This document shows positions 1 through 9,651 of a stretch of DNA of 64,000 bases, one piece after another. A program made the position numbers and the translations under genes. This DNA is from Paraglaciecola psychrophila 170 (lineage in GTDB: Bacteria > Pseudomonadota > Gammaproteobacteria > Enterobacterales > Alteromonadaceae). Within the stretch, counting starts at the first letter, position 1. The number at the start of each line of letters is the position of its first letter. The DNA is taken from positions 4,650,001 through 4,714,000 of the forward strand of contig NC_020514.1 in the NCBI RefSeq assembly GCF_000347635.1, read 5' to 3'. The notes under the pieces are model-generated. The model was given only the letters and a program-made list of their open reading frames with translations. It was not told where the DNA came from and searched no databases.

Positions 1-288
1 TTCTTGCACATGCACTTCTTTAACTAAACCTTTCACTTCGGAGCGTAACGTCGCTATCCGATCTGGTTCAGTTCTTCCATACAGGCTTATTTCACGGGTA
101 ACCTCATCGGCAATAACATGTTCTACCGTGACTTTTACTAGAGGTATTTCGGCACTTTTTTGTTTTGATGAGCTATCTTCGTTTTGCGCTTTCAGCATAC
201 CTGAGGCAACCCATAAGCACAGGGCAATAATAACAATTAAAGCAATCCATGCTGGTTGCTGCCTAAGTTTGTTAATGGTAAACGCCAT
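1..288 (-). CDS. RND efflux periplasmic adaptor (MFP/HlyD family), 3' part outside window
   Basis: The first 96 codons of a gene that runs off the left edge. The start (ATG, complement of 286-288) is followed by a short basic stretch and one hydrophobic segment at about residues 14-31, an N-terminal anchor or signal. After a polar linker comes sequence typical of the adaptor of RND pumps: a stretch reading DEVTREISLYGRTEPDR, then TLRSEVKGLVKEV, the start of the lipoyl/barrel-sandwich domain. Such adaptors sit in the periplasm and link an inner-membrane RND pump to an outer-membrane channel; the pump gene would be expected to the left. The family is inferred from the N-terminus only, so substrate and gene name cannot be given. 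Confidence 0.75.
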   Translation of the reverse strand, partial: MAFTINKLRQQPAWIALIVIIALCLWVASGMLKAQNEDSSSKQKSAEIPLVKVTVEHVIADEVTREISLYGRTEPDRIATLRSEVKGLVKEVHVQE

Positions 289-458
289 GATTAGTCCGAG
301 AAAATTTGATTGCGCGTAAGTTACCTTTTTTTTGCGGCAATATCATGGCGAAAATCAGCAATTAGGCAAGGAAAGTGTTACTAAATGCTTAGAACGTTCA
401 ACATCAACTATTAAAGTGTGGTGAATCCTTAAAATTACTTAACCGTGACTTGGGATAC

Positions 459-725
459 TTACTGCTCAAGTTGATAAATGGCGTCGGTAAGTGAGTCTAC
501 TCTATCTGCTAGCACTGTTTGCGCGTCATAAAGGCCCTGATTGTAATATAGACTGCCCATTTCTTTGGAGATAAAATCTAGAAGAAAGTCAGCATCAAAT
601 TGGCCTAATTCGACATCTAACTCCATGCTCATATACTTTTGTAATTTTTGAATAAGTTGTTCTTTTTGCGATGCTTGAAATACAATTTTTGACAACGTCA
701 GTTTCTCACTTAGATTAAAAAACAA
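459..725 (-). CDS. DUF2164 family protein
   Basis: An 88-residue soluble protein. The core, with ELDVELGQFDADFLLDF followed by a GSLYYNQGLYDAQ segment, matches the conserved signature I associate with DUF2164, whose members are 75-90 residues long. No signal peptide, membrane segment or metal motif is visible. The molecular function of this family is not known to me. The gene stands alone: the adaptor gene on the same strand begins beyond a 170-base gap, and the gene on the other side is divergent. The start ATG is the first in frame. Confidence 0.7.
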   Translation of the reverse strand: MFFNLSEKLTLSKIVFQASQKEQLIQKLQKYMSMELDVELGQFDADFLLDFISKEMGSLYYNQGLYDAQTVLADRVDSLTDAIYQLEQ

Positions 726-877
726 AGTATGACTGACTACAGCATAAGCACATATTGATTGGAAGTACTGCGGATAAAACAGTAGTCGTGGTTACATACA
801 CTTCTTGTTCTTCTCTCGGTTCTAGAGTTCGGTTAGTATGGATAAATACCACCTAAGGTCGTGATAAAAAATTACCT

Positions 878-2551
878 ATGAATACAAAAGCTGATCCGAT
901 AAGTTTAATTTATCAAGCGACCTTAGAGCCACAGCTCTGGTTAGAGCTATTAGAACAAATGGAACATTTATTCAATGAAGCTGTGCATCCAGAACAAGAA
1001 TTCAATTTGTTGGCAGAACATTGTCAAAGGGATCGAAAGATAACCCAAGAATTGCATGGCCTTCAAGAGCAAAGCGGCACTTGGAAACATTTAATTGATC
1101 ATTTACCGATGTCGGTTTTTTTGTTAATCCTGAGTTGCAAGTGGTGGCTCAAAATAAAAGAGCGGCAACTCTGCTACAAGATGAACAATGTTTATATATT
1201 AATCAAAAGCAACAATTAGAGTTGAAATCGACTTTGTTGTCTAAGCAATTACATACCATCATGTCTCAAGCATTAAACTTTCCCACGCAAGGTATGCAAA
1301 TAGATACCGACGCTAAAGTGTTGTTAATGGCCGTACCGATTAGAAAAATTGAAATAGACACGCCATTAAAGGGAGCAACAACAGCGGTACTCATTTTTAC
1401 TGCTGATGAAAAAATAACACCTGATTTATCAGTAATAAGATCGCTTCATCAATTAACTTATGCTGAAGCTAGGTTAACCCATGGTTTATGCCTAACATCT
1501 TCTTTAAGCGATGCAGCAAAGTTGAGTGGAGTTAGTCTGAATACGGCACGTTCTTATTTGAAATCGATTTATAGTAAAACCTCGTCTAATTCTCAATTAA
1601 CCCTCGTCAGAAAAGTGATTGCCACCTCTTTTGCTACCTTGAGTTTTGCATGTTCTACACAACTCGATAAACCGCTCGAACAATTATTCACACTATCGGA
1701 TAATAGATTGTTAACTTGGTTTGAATATGGAGATCCTCAAGGTTTACCCATTATCATTTTTGAAAGCATTGGGGGGCATTACCCAACCACCAAGATTCAA
1801 CTCGATATTACCTTGAGAAAAAGCTACGGATGATTGTAATAATTCGTCTTGGCTATGGCTCGTCTACCAGTAAAAAAAGGATCTCATATAAAGGTTTGAG
1901 TGATGACGTGATTGAATTATTAGATCATTTGCGGTTGAAGAAAGTAAGCGTAATCGGTTATTCACTTGGGGGGCTTACGGATCCGTATTTGCTGCCCGAT
2001 ATCCTCAGCGAGTTGACCATTTAGGGTTATTTTCAAGTTCACTACCTTGGGACTATATGAAGCAACCTTTAGCACCACATTTAAAAATAATGCTTCGGGC
2101 CTTTAATATAGCTCCTGATATATTTAAATATATTATGTCTTTAATCATGCATTCTACCTTAATAGACCCACAAAAAATTTATTCTAAAATTGCCAAAAGA
2201 CTGAATAAAACGGATTCGCAAATTTTAACCAATACACTATGGCATGAGCGACTAGGCGAGCAGCTTAGACATCGATTAATGGGGGGCGTTAAAGTCTATG
2301 TGCAAGAATACATGATGATGATCCAAAACAGGGACATAGAGCTTAGTGAGATTCAATGTGCAACATTAATTTGGCATGGGGACGAAGATAATTTAGTAAA
2401 TATCCATAATATTAAACTGCTAGCCAATGACATTGAACACGCTGATTTAGTGACGTTTAAAAAACAAGGGCATTATTTTATTTGTGAAAAATGGCATGAC
2501 TTTTTAGATGCTTACTCTAGACATCAGCAGAAAAAATTAGAGTTTGTATAA
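878..2551 (+). pseudogene. Broken LuxR-type HTH regulator fused to alpha/beta hydrolase
   Basis: Read across frames, this is one protein of about 555 residues. It has an N-terminal acidic helical region, a LuxR-like helix-turn-helix (around 1455-1620, with LTYAEARLTHGL and SGVSLNTARSYLKSIY), and a C-terminal alpha/beta hydrolase with a GYSLGGAYG nucleophile elbow and a late WHGDEDNLV acid region. Three breaks separate it into four frames. One is at a run of seven T (1117-1123) where eight would restore the frame. One lies between about 1803 and 1825. One is at six G (about 1968-1973) where seven would restore the frame. HTH-hydrolase fusions of this kind occur in Alteromonadales and are thought to sense a small ligand. 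As written it cannot make the full protein; homopolymer slippage or sequencing error could explain two of the breaks. Confidence 0.75.
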
Positions 2552-2624
2552 AAGAAATACCCCCTATTTAAGGGTATTTAAAGTTTTAGCGTACCTATAA
2601 CCTTTTCAATTACCTAACGCTCAA

Positions 2625-2650
2625 GTCTATTGAATAATCAATAGACGTTT
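2625..2650 (+). terminator. Hairpin after the regulator-hydrolase locus
   Basis: A perfect 9-base inverted repeat (GTCTATTGA at 2625-2633 and TCAATAGAC at 2638-2646) with a 4-base loop, followed by GTTTTG. It lies between the broken hydrolase and the lipoprotein gene and could act as a weak intrinsic terminator. Confidence 0.5.
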
Positions 2651-2684
2651 TGTAAATGCTAATCGTTAAAATAGGGATGACAAA

Positions 2685-5511
2685 ATGAATAGTCAATGTA
2701 AAACTTTACTTATAACAACGTTACTTACCAGCAGTTTACTCCTCGGCTGCCAACGCGACAGACGCTGATGGCAGTATTAGCAGCGTAAAATGGTCAACCA
2801 CCTCAACCGATATTACACTCACTGGTGATGACACTTCTACAGTCAGCTTTACGGCACCTGATGTAGACAGCGACATCAGCGTGACACTTGATGTGCTCGT
2901 TACCGACAATGATGGCGCTGCAGCAACCCAAAGCCTCACTATTACCATTGCGCGTAAAGTGTCCAGTGTGACCATTACCGGATTAGTTACCGATAATATA
3001 ATCCCCAATGCTGGTGTAGAAGTGACTGTTGGCGGGCAAGTTTTTTCGACAACCTCAGATGAAAACGGGGTATATACGATAACCATTACGGTTGATGAAT
3101 CATTAATCAATCAGCTTGTACAAATACGAGCGTTGGGTGACATCAGTATTAATCCCGAGGTCGAATTTGTCTCACAATTGGGTTCACTTATAAGCTTAAT
3201 TGAACAATCTGGAAGCGATGCTAATTTAGCAAAAGACGAAAACTTTGGTGTAAATATTACCAATGTCACTACCGCTGAATACGCCTTAATTACTCGTGAT
3301 GGAACAATACCTACAACCGATGTTGAACTAAGCTCCGCAATAGATTCTGTTAACAGTGATGAGAAAAACACCTTAGCCGCTTTAATAAAAATTGTAGTTG
3401 ATAATGGTGACTTCAACTTACCTAGTGGCGTTACCAGCAAATTGGATCTAGTGAGTGACAGTGAAACAGCAACAGCTTTTGAACAAGCGGTTAATGCCCA
3501 AGATCCTGCTTTAATTACTGAAACGATTAACACCATAATAAATGACACTAGTCTAACGAGTGAGCCGGCTATTGTAGGTACATGGGAAATTGGTAGCGAT
3601 GCTATTACCTTTATGCGTTCAGGTCATTATGTGCATATTACGACTGAGATTGCAGAAGGCAGTGATGACAAAATAGGTTATGAAATTGGTTCATATTCAT
3701 GGAATAAAGCGACAGGCTCTTTGAGCTTTACCACCACAGAAGATTCGAATGGCGAATCAGGTTTGCATAATGAATTTGACGATCCGCTTAATACTAAAAT
3801 AGTTGACGAGGGTAATTTTACAATTTCTGGTGATACGTTAACAGTTGATGAAGGTGATGAAACTTTTAATGCCTATCGTCTTGCTAGTGACAGTAACCCA
3901 TTTGTGGGTGGTTTTTATCTGCAACAAACTAATTTTAGTGATGACCTGTCAATGCTAATTACTGTGAATGACAGTAAAGCTGTTTTGCTAGTCCGCTCTG
4001 ATTCGAGTGTGTTACCTTCAGGAATTAATTATTTCTATATAATGCGTGATTATAGTTATGACACGGAGTCTTCATTACGAATTGTGCATTCACAACAAGT
4101 ATATGTTGACGGAAATATAATCAGTGAAAATACAGAAGAGGTATGGCGTGCGCTAGTTACCGTGCAAGGTGACGTTATATCTATGACCAAGAGCAATAAT
4201 AGTACAAGTTTTATTAAAAAAAGCCATACCACTACCACGCAAGATTACTTAACTGATGATGATATTATTGGTAATTTTAGCGGAACCAATGGCGAAATTG
4301 ATTTTAACATTCGCTTTAGCGCCGATGGCACAGGTCAAGGAAGTAGTGATGAAGGTAGCTCTTCAATAGAGTGGAAAGTGGTTTTTGGCCAGTTACTCCT
4401 ATCCTTAGATGATGGGTCGACCCAAATTTGGTCACCTACAATTCTTGCTGATGATGTTTGGCAGTTTAACGTAAATGAGTATGATGATGCTGGTGACTTT
4501 AATGGTAATACAGCCGGAACATTAACCTCCTCTGACCTTGTCATATCCCCTCCAGAAGCATCATCCATTGCTGGCACATGGACTGCAAGTAATGACCAAA
4601 TGTTCTCTATAACCTTTAGCAGTGACGGTCATTACGTTCATATGCATGAAGCTGACTCATCAGAAGACTGCGACAGCGATGGTTATGAGTTAGGCACATA
4701 TGTTTGGAACGAAACCAGTGGTGTAGTGACAGTGACAACCAGTGAAGATACCAATGGTTGTGTAGGGCTTCATGATGAACAAACTCTTAATACTCCCTAT
4801 GAACTTGAGGGTACATTTCAAACTGTCGGCTCAACCATGACCATTACTGAACCTTCTGGCGAAACAAGCACTCTCGAACGGATCATCAGTGATACTAATC
4901 CACTTGTGGGCGCTTATTACGAGGGCGATTTTGGAGGTGACTTCTTCCTTGTGGTGTTTGAAGACAATGGCAAATTTATGGAGCTCGCCCACGATACCGA
5001 CGAATTAGGTCTAACCGCAGGTACTTACAATTGGGATCCCAGTAGCACTTTACTTGATTTTACTGCGGTCTCTTTTAGTCAATGGGGTTCAAATCCAGAT
5101 CAAATTATTGTCAGCATGCAAGGCGACATCCTGATTTGGAAAGACGGTGAGGATGCCGGTGTTTCAAAACGTACGCACCAAAGTACAGAGCAACCTTATT
5201 TAGCTGACACTAGTCAGGTAATTGGAAGTTTTTCTGGTGTTGCTTACGATAACTATGGCTTTCAAGCCACCTTAAATAATGATTTCACAGGTGTGATTAC
5301 AGACGATGATGGAACATTTGGATTCGATTGGTCTATGCAGTTTGGACAATTAATCGTAGATTATGGTGATGAAATCACCGTATTAACACCGACGACTATT
5401 TCGCCAGACACACTAGAATTTAATGTTGCAGATTTTGATTTAATTGACACTTTCGATGGTAATGAGGTTGGGCAAGTTGAATATTTTACCAACACGTGGA
5501 CACGTAATTAA
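2685..5511 (+). pseudogene. Large surface lipoprotein with PKD-like, CarboxypepD-like and duplicated domains; damaged 5' end
   Basis: A lipoprotein signal (MNSQCKTLL to LLLGC) starts at 2685 but hits a stop after about 27 codons. The long body is in another frame, open from 2716 to 5511, with no ATG, GTG or TTG until an internal GTG at 2881. The body begins abruptly inside a PKD-like domain (DADGSISSVKW to VTDNDGAAA). Next comes a carboxypeptidase-regulatory-like segment (VTITGLVTDNIIPNAGVEV). Two long repeats follow, beginning IVGTWE at 3571 and IAGTW at 4567, about 332 codons apart. Each repeat has a GHYVH motif, an SED or TED stretch, SDxNP, and a later FGQLL/FGQLI block. A deletion that joined the signal to the PKD domain out of frame is the simplest reading. 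The likely role is an exported outer-membrane-anchored protein; the ligand is unknown. Confidence 0.65.
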
Positions 5512-5518
5512 CGGCTAA

Positions 5519-5557
5519 ACATTGATATCTAGACGAGATATCAATGTACGGGTTTTT
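5519..5557 (+). terminator. Intrinsic terminator after the lipoprotein
   Basis: A perfect 12-base inverted repeat, ACATTGATATCT (5519-5530) and AGATATCAATGT (5536-5547), with a 5-base loop, followed after five bases by TTTTT. It begins 7 bases past the TAA of the lipoprotein frame. Confidence 0.75.
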
Positions 5558-5624
5558 AAACGACTACTTTGAGAGCCCGTACAATTAATACTCTATGGCT
5601 AAACTTATTTTTATTGAGACCCAC

Positions 5625-6578
5625 ATGAAAATATTATTTTTTCTGACACTGGTGCTTTGCTCTTCACTGACCATAGCAGACAGTCATTATTCCTACAGCG
5701 AAATAAAAATAGGTGTAGAAAACATTTCCTACGCGGAAAAGCTGAGTAATGTCGCTGGATTAGGGCAATTAAGCCAATCCATCGATGTGACTAATCCGAC
5801 CATTCGGCAAATTTCTTACTCAGGTATTAATGACAGTTGGGGATTTTATATAGAGACCGCTTCTAGCATTTCCACGGAAATTGCCACAGAACAGTGGAGC
5901 ATGGATACTTTTGGTGAAATACAAACCAACGCCTTTAAAATAAAAGCCAATGAGATAAGCATGAAGACCGCATACAATTGGAACAATGCATTACAGTTTA
6001 CCTGGGGAGCGCAAATATATACGTCAAGTTTCACCCGCTCTAATTTTGCCTTTAGCCAACCGGGAGCCCAATTTTTTGATGATGCTCTCATCGACTTACC
6101 CCGAGAAGACGGTGATGACGTTCCACGTTACTTACTGCCCAGTCAATCCACTAATGATGCACAAACTCCTCAGCAAGCTCTAAACAGCAGAGTGATGCCA
6201 GTAGTGTCTGTTTCTGAAGATCAAGTCGGCATATCTATGTCTGTTGGTGCACGTTATGACACGATCAACCTTAGTTCGATAAAAAAACTGAGTTGGTACC
6301 TTGATGGAGAAGTGATACTACCTGCATACACTCAAGTGCAAAATACACAATTTGAGACCACCACATTATCAAAATCATTTAATGGATGGGGAGTGAATGC
6401 TGAGCTCGGCTTACGCTATCATTTTACTAAAACACTCGCCTGGGTATTTGCCGTCGACGCCCTGTATACCAGTCGAGATACTATTACAGAAAACTTGAGT
6501 AATGGTCGGCGCTTAATCGTTCCAAAAATTGAATATAGTAATATATCAATCAGCTCGGGTTTACACTGGGCCTATTGA
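5625..6578 (+). CDS. Predicted outer-membrane beta-barrel protein, unknown function
   Basis: I prefer the ATG at 5625 over the upstream in-frame ATG at 5595. From 5625 the protein opens with a clean Sec signal peptide (MKILFFLTLVLCSSLTIADS, cleavage probably after ADS or IAD), whereas the longer form puts ten polar residues in front. The mature part of about 298 residues alternates aromatic and polar residues, with many short amphipathic strands separated by turns, and ends SISSGLHWAY. The terminal aromatic residue fits insertion by the BAM complex. I do not recognise the family. It lies 114 bases after the large lipoprotein on the same strand but beyond a terminator, so co-transcription is doubtful; a functional pairing of barrel and lipoprotein is conjecture. 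Confidence 0.6.
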   Translation: MKILFFLTLVLCSSLTIADSHYSYSEIKIGVENISYAEKLSNVAGLGQLSQSIDVTNPTIRQISYSGINDSWGFYIETASSISTEIATEQWSMDTFGEIQTNAFKIKANEISMKTAYNWNNALQFTWGAQIYTSSFTRSNFAFSQPGAQFFDDALIDLPREDGDDVPRYLLPSQSTNDAQTPQQALNSRVMPVVSVSEDQVGISMSVGARYDTINLSSIKKLSWYLDGEVILPAYTQVQNTQFETTTLSKSFNGWGVNAELGLRYHFTKTLAWVFAVDALYTSRDTITENLSNGRRLIVPKIEYSNISISSGLHWAY

Positions 6579-6697
6579 ATCTCAGTACCTTAATCAATAG
6601 ACATTCGATTTTTGCGAGATGACCGCTAAAAACGTCAGGTAATACCCTTTTATTTTCATCCTTACATAACACATGTTTAAATTATTTAGGAAAGTAT

Positions 6698-7450
6698 ATG
6701 AAACGTACTAAACATAGATATAAATTATCCAGTGTATTTGTTTTAATTTCATCAGTGTATTCACTGCCCGCCATATCAGAGTCCAGTGAAGCCTCCAAAG
6801 GAGGAGCTGGCGCTATTATCAAACTAGGTACTTTAGGACCTGGTGTTGAGTTTGACTATAGTTTGAACGAAAACTGGAACATTAGAATACAAGCCAATGG
6901 TTACAATTATAGTGATACTTTCGAAGAAGATGATATTGATTATACAGGCGAAATCAACCTATCAAGCTACGGTGCATTGGTTGACTGGCGACCGTTTTCA
7001 GGCACCTTTCGCGTGTCGGGCGGAGTTTATTCTAACGGAAATAAATTGAAAGGAACCGCAATTAGTCGTAGCGGCGAAATATTCGAAATTGGAGATATAG
7101 AATATCAAGGTGTGGCAGCTGACCCTCTTACACTTAATACATCAGTAAAACTTGGCGAATCATCAGCTGGTTATGTGGGATTAGGTTGGGGGAATTCCGG
7201 AGCATCTGGTTGGCTATTTTCTTTTGAGGTGGGCGTTTTGCTTTCAGGTTCGCCTAAAGTTGAGCTAGGGTTTGACGGTAGTGCCGAGCAAGTTAATAAT
7301 CTCGGAATTATATTTGATGTTAATGGAAACAGTCCTGAGGCGCTAGAATTTCAAAACGAAATTGATGTAGAGTTGAGTAATTTAGAAGATGATATTTCTG
7401 ATTTTGAATATTACCCAGTTATTGCTCTCGGCATCGGCTATCGGTTTTAA
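6698..7450 (+). CDS. Outer-membrane beta-barrel protein, 250 aa
   Basis: A 250-residue protein with an N-terminal signal peptide (basic MKRTKHRYK, then a hydrophobic core, cleavage near AIS-ESS). The mature part looks like a known family of small barrels. It has LGTLGPGVEFDYSLNENW, then INLSSYGALVDWRPFSGTF, a GYVGLGWGN strand, FSFEVGVLLSGSPKVELG, and the end YPVIALGIGYRF. The terminal phenylalanine is the usual beta-signal for outer-membrane assembly. Acidic segments near the C-terminus (ELSNLEDDISDFEYY) fit a periplasmic or extracellular loop. Function is unknown; such proteins are usually annotated only as OmpW-like or hypothetical. The upstream gap (6579-6697) can hold its own promoter, and a strong terminator follows. 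Confidence 0.65.
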   Translation: MKRTKHRYKLSSVFVLISSVYSLPAISESSEASKGGAGAIIKLGTLGPGVEFDYSLNENWNIRIQANGYNYSDTFEEDDIDYTGEINLSSYGALVDWRPFSGTFRVSGGVYSNGNKLKGTAISRSGEIFEIGDIEYQGVAADPLTLNTSVKLGESSAGYVGLGWGNSGASGWLFSFEVGVLLSGSPKVELGFDGSAEQVNNLGIIFDVNGNSPEALEFQNEIDVELSNLEDDISDFEYYPVIALGIGYRF

Positions 7451-7496
7451 GACTGATCGCGTTTATAGGTAAATTATAATATATCGTTAACCTGTA

Positions 7497-7532
7497 AAAA
7501 ATCCTAATGTGCTTACACATTAGGATTTTTTA
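7497..7532. terminator. Bidirectional intrinsic terminator
   Basis: A perfect 15-base inverted repeat (7497-7511 and 7516-7530) with a CTTA loop; the stem contains ATCCTAATGTG and is flanked by A and T runs on the two sides, so it can work on both strands. It separates the barrel gene from the convergent PLP enzyme. Confidence 0.8.
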
Positions 7533-7692
7533 GCTCATGCGCCATAGCTACCATTTCACAAAACGGTGATAAATAAGTACTAAAATTGATCACTCAAAGT
7601 GTCTAAGGCCAATGTAAATTAAGCGTTTTCAAGACCTACTTACAAATTAAATTCAGGGAACATCACTAAAAAAGACTCCCTGAGCCGGCTAT

Positions 7693-9513
7693 TTAACCCA
7701 GCATATCTTTCACAGATGCACCGCTAGAATAATGCTGTTCACTGACTCTAAGGCTGGTTTTCATATAGAGTGCATCAATTTCATCGGCTGACATAAATTT
7801 ATCGCTAAAACCTGGCATAACAGGGTCAATATGTAATCTGGCACTGTTGATGAAATGTGCAACCAGCTCCTTCACGTTATCGGTGCCCATAGCAATACGC
7901 ATGGTTGTCAGATAGATACCACTTTTGGCTTGTGCCGTTGCGTCTAACTCACTGTGGGAGGTTAATGCTGGGCATAGTACAATGGTATTGTGTTGCCCAA
8001 TGCTCACTTGATGACTAAAAGCCGGTTCAAGGGCATCAAAAAAGCGTACAAAAGTGTCGCGACTAATAATGGGGCGACTAATATCAGTGCCTTGCATGTC
8101 CACAGTAAATAGAGCGCATGGCCAACCATGACGCATTTGCCCCTCTCTTAAGGCAGCATTAGGATGTCCGTCAATGGCATGGCAATTAACGTTAAAGTCT
8201 TGATGCGATGCTAAAAACTGGCTGAATACAAAAGTATTGATCACCTTTTGCATAATCCGCATTTCAAGGGTTTTCATACCGGTTAATACATCAAACGCCT
8301 TTTCAGAGTCTAAAAAAGCGCCTTTTATGTAATACACATCCCAGAACATAGTTTTTGACCATTCATATCCATTTACACAATCACCTTTTCCCTGAAACAT
8401 ACGATATGCTTCGCCTATGACCACCCCTGCTGTGGTCGCGCCACTACCACAAATGTCTTTGGTATAGCTATGCATGACGTAATCTGGACGCTCTGCTTTA
8501 TCAAGACGTTGCAGAGGCTGATGTAAAATGGGCGTGGCAAGTGTGGCATCTAACATCACAACATGGCCAGATGCATGGGCAATTTTACTGATCCCAGCAA
8601 CATCGAGTACATAACCGTGGGGATTGCAGGGAGACTCCATATACACATGCAGAGCATGGTTTGCGTCGAGACGCTCTGAGTGTTTAGCTTTAGTTTCTTG
8701 TAAAAAGCTTGCGAACTCATCTTCCGAATAGCCATCGAACCATTCAAGTTGCACATTCATGCGATTTTCACGGGCAAAATAATCGTGCAATAACTGATAC
8801 ACTCCACCATATACATTGCGCGATACAATCAATACATCACCATGATTCAATATATTGGATAACAAAGCATCGATAGCCGCCATGCCCGAGTTAAAATTCC
8901 ATGCTAAATAATCAGCCGCATAAGGCCCTGCTTCCAAGTCGACTATAGCGTTAGCCAATGAAATGTTAGTGGGATTAAGTAAACGTGAATAAATCTGATG
9001 TGTTGATTCTTTACCTTGAAAGGCATCGTCTACCCATTCGGTGCATGCATACACATAAGTGGCAGTTCTGACCACTACGGGCGTGGCCGAAAATAGTGCT
9101 GTCACATTATCAAACAAGGGGTAATGACTTTTACTCACTTGGGAACCAGATTGTTTACTTAAACTTTGATAGGTGGCACGAAAAGGGTTTTGCAACGTAT
9201 CAAGGATTTTGGCTATCTGAAAAGATAAAAACTTTTTGGCGTTAAAGTAGGCCACTTTGTTTTCTTTACTCAGACCTTCAAGGGTATCGCTGGTGATTTG
9301 CCAAAGCTGCTGCATATTAGCTTGGGTATAATATAAATGCTGAGCAGTGTTAAATAACGCTTGCCCATACTCGCTATCTTTGTCGATACCAAAGTGAGCC
9401 AATTGTTCATCTGTTAATTCACCGATTGTGGTAGCTTGAGTGGTATTTCTTTTTGGCGATAGAATTTTTGCCTGTTGCATGACTTCAAGGGCAGTTGTAT
9501 TTTTGGCACTCAT
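7693..9513 (-). CDS. PLP-dependent enzyme of the Cys/Met metabolism (trans-sulfuration) fold, 606 aa
   Basis: A long fold-type I PLP enzyme. An N-terminal helical extension of about 150 residues, without a motif I recognise, precedes the catalytic part. That part has AWNFNSGMAAIDALL, a cofactor-site RNVYGGVYQLL, the MESPCNPHGYVLD segment, the conserved aspartate of VMLDATLATP, and the Schiff-base lysine in HSYTKDICGSG (Lys352). This order matches cystathionine gamma-synthase/gamma-lyase relatives, which use O-acyl-homoserine, cystathionine or methionine. Those enzymes are usually about 400 residues, so the extra N-terminal domain and C-terminal length are distinctive. It is divergent from a D-2-hydroxyacid dehydrogenase, with 138 bases between the starts. 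Substrate unknown; I would not call it metB or metC. Confidence 0.7.
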   Translation of the reverse strand: MSAKNTTALEVMQQAKILSPKRNTTQATTIGELTDEQLAHFGIDKDSEYGQALFNTAQHLYYTQANMQQLWQITSDTLEGLSKENKVAYFNAKKFLSFQIAKILDTLQNPFRATYQSLSKQSGSQVSKSHYPLFDNVTALFSATPVVVRTATYVYACTEWVDDAFQGKESTHQIYSRLLNPTNISLANAIVDLEAGPYAADYLAWNFNSGMAAIDALLSNILNHGDVLIVSRNVYGGVYQLLHDYFARENRMNVQLEWFDGYSEDEFASFLQETKAKHSERLDANHALHVYMESPCNPHGYVLDVAGISKIAHASGHVVMLDATLATPILHQPLQRLDKAERPDYVMHSYTKDICGSGATTAGVVIGEAYRMFQGKGDCVNGYEWSKTMFWDVYYIKGAFLDSEKAFDVLTGMKTLEMRIMQKVINTFVFSQFLASHQDFNVNCHAIDGHPNAALREGQMRHGWPCALFTVDMQGTDISRPIISRDTFVRFFDALEPAFSHQVSIGQHNTIVLCPALTSHSELDATAQAKSGIYLTTMRIAMGTDNVKELVAHFINSARLHIDPVMPGFSDKFMSADEIDALYMKTSLRVSEQHYSSGASVKDMLG

Positions 9514-9651
9514 GTTAGTATCTCTTCGGATAAAAAGTTGCTATGGCCAAGAATAACCGAATTAAATTCAAATTTAACACTATTTTAACAAACATGATTT
9601 TCTCAAATGACGAGTTCGTAATTTAATCTTTACATGGTATCTATTTAACTT

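Noticed and set aside
3111..3548. Minus-strand frame opposite the lipoprotein gene (145 codons)
   Set aside because: It is a mirror of the coding strand with low-complexity Ser/Val/Thr composition and no ribosome site; the plus frame has clear domain motifs.
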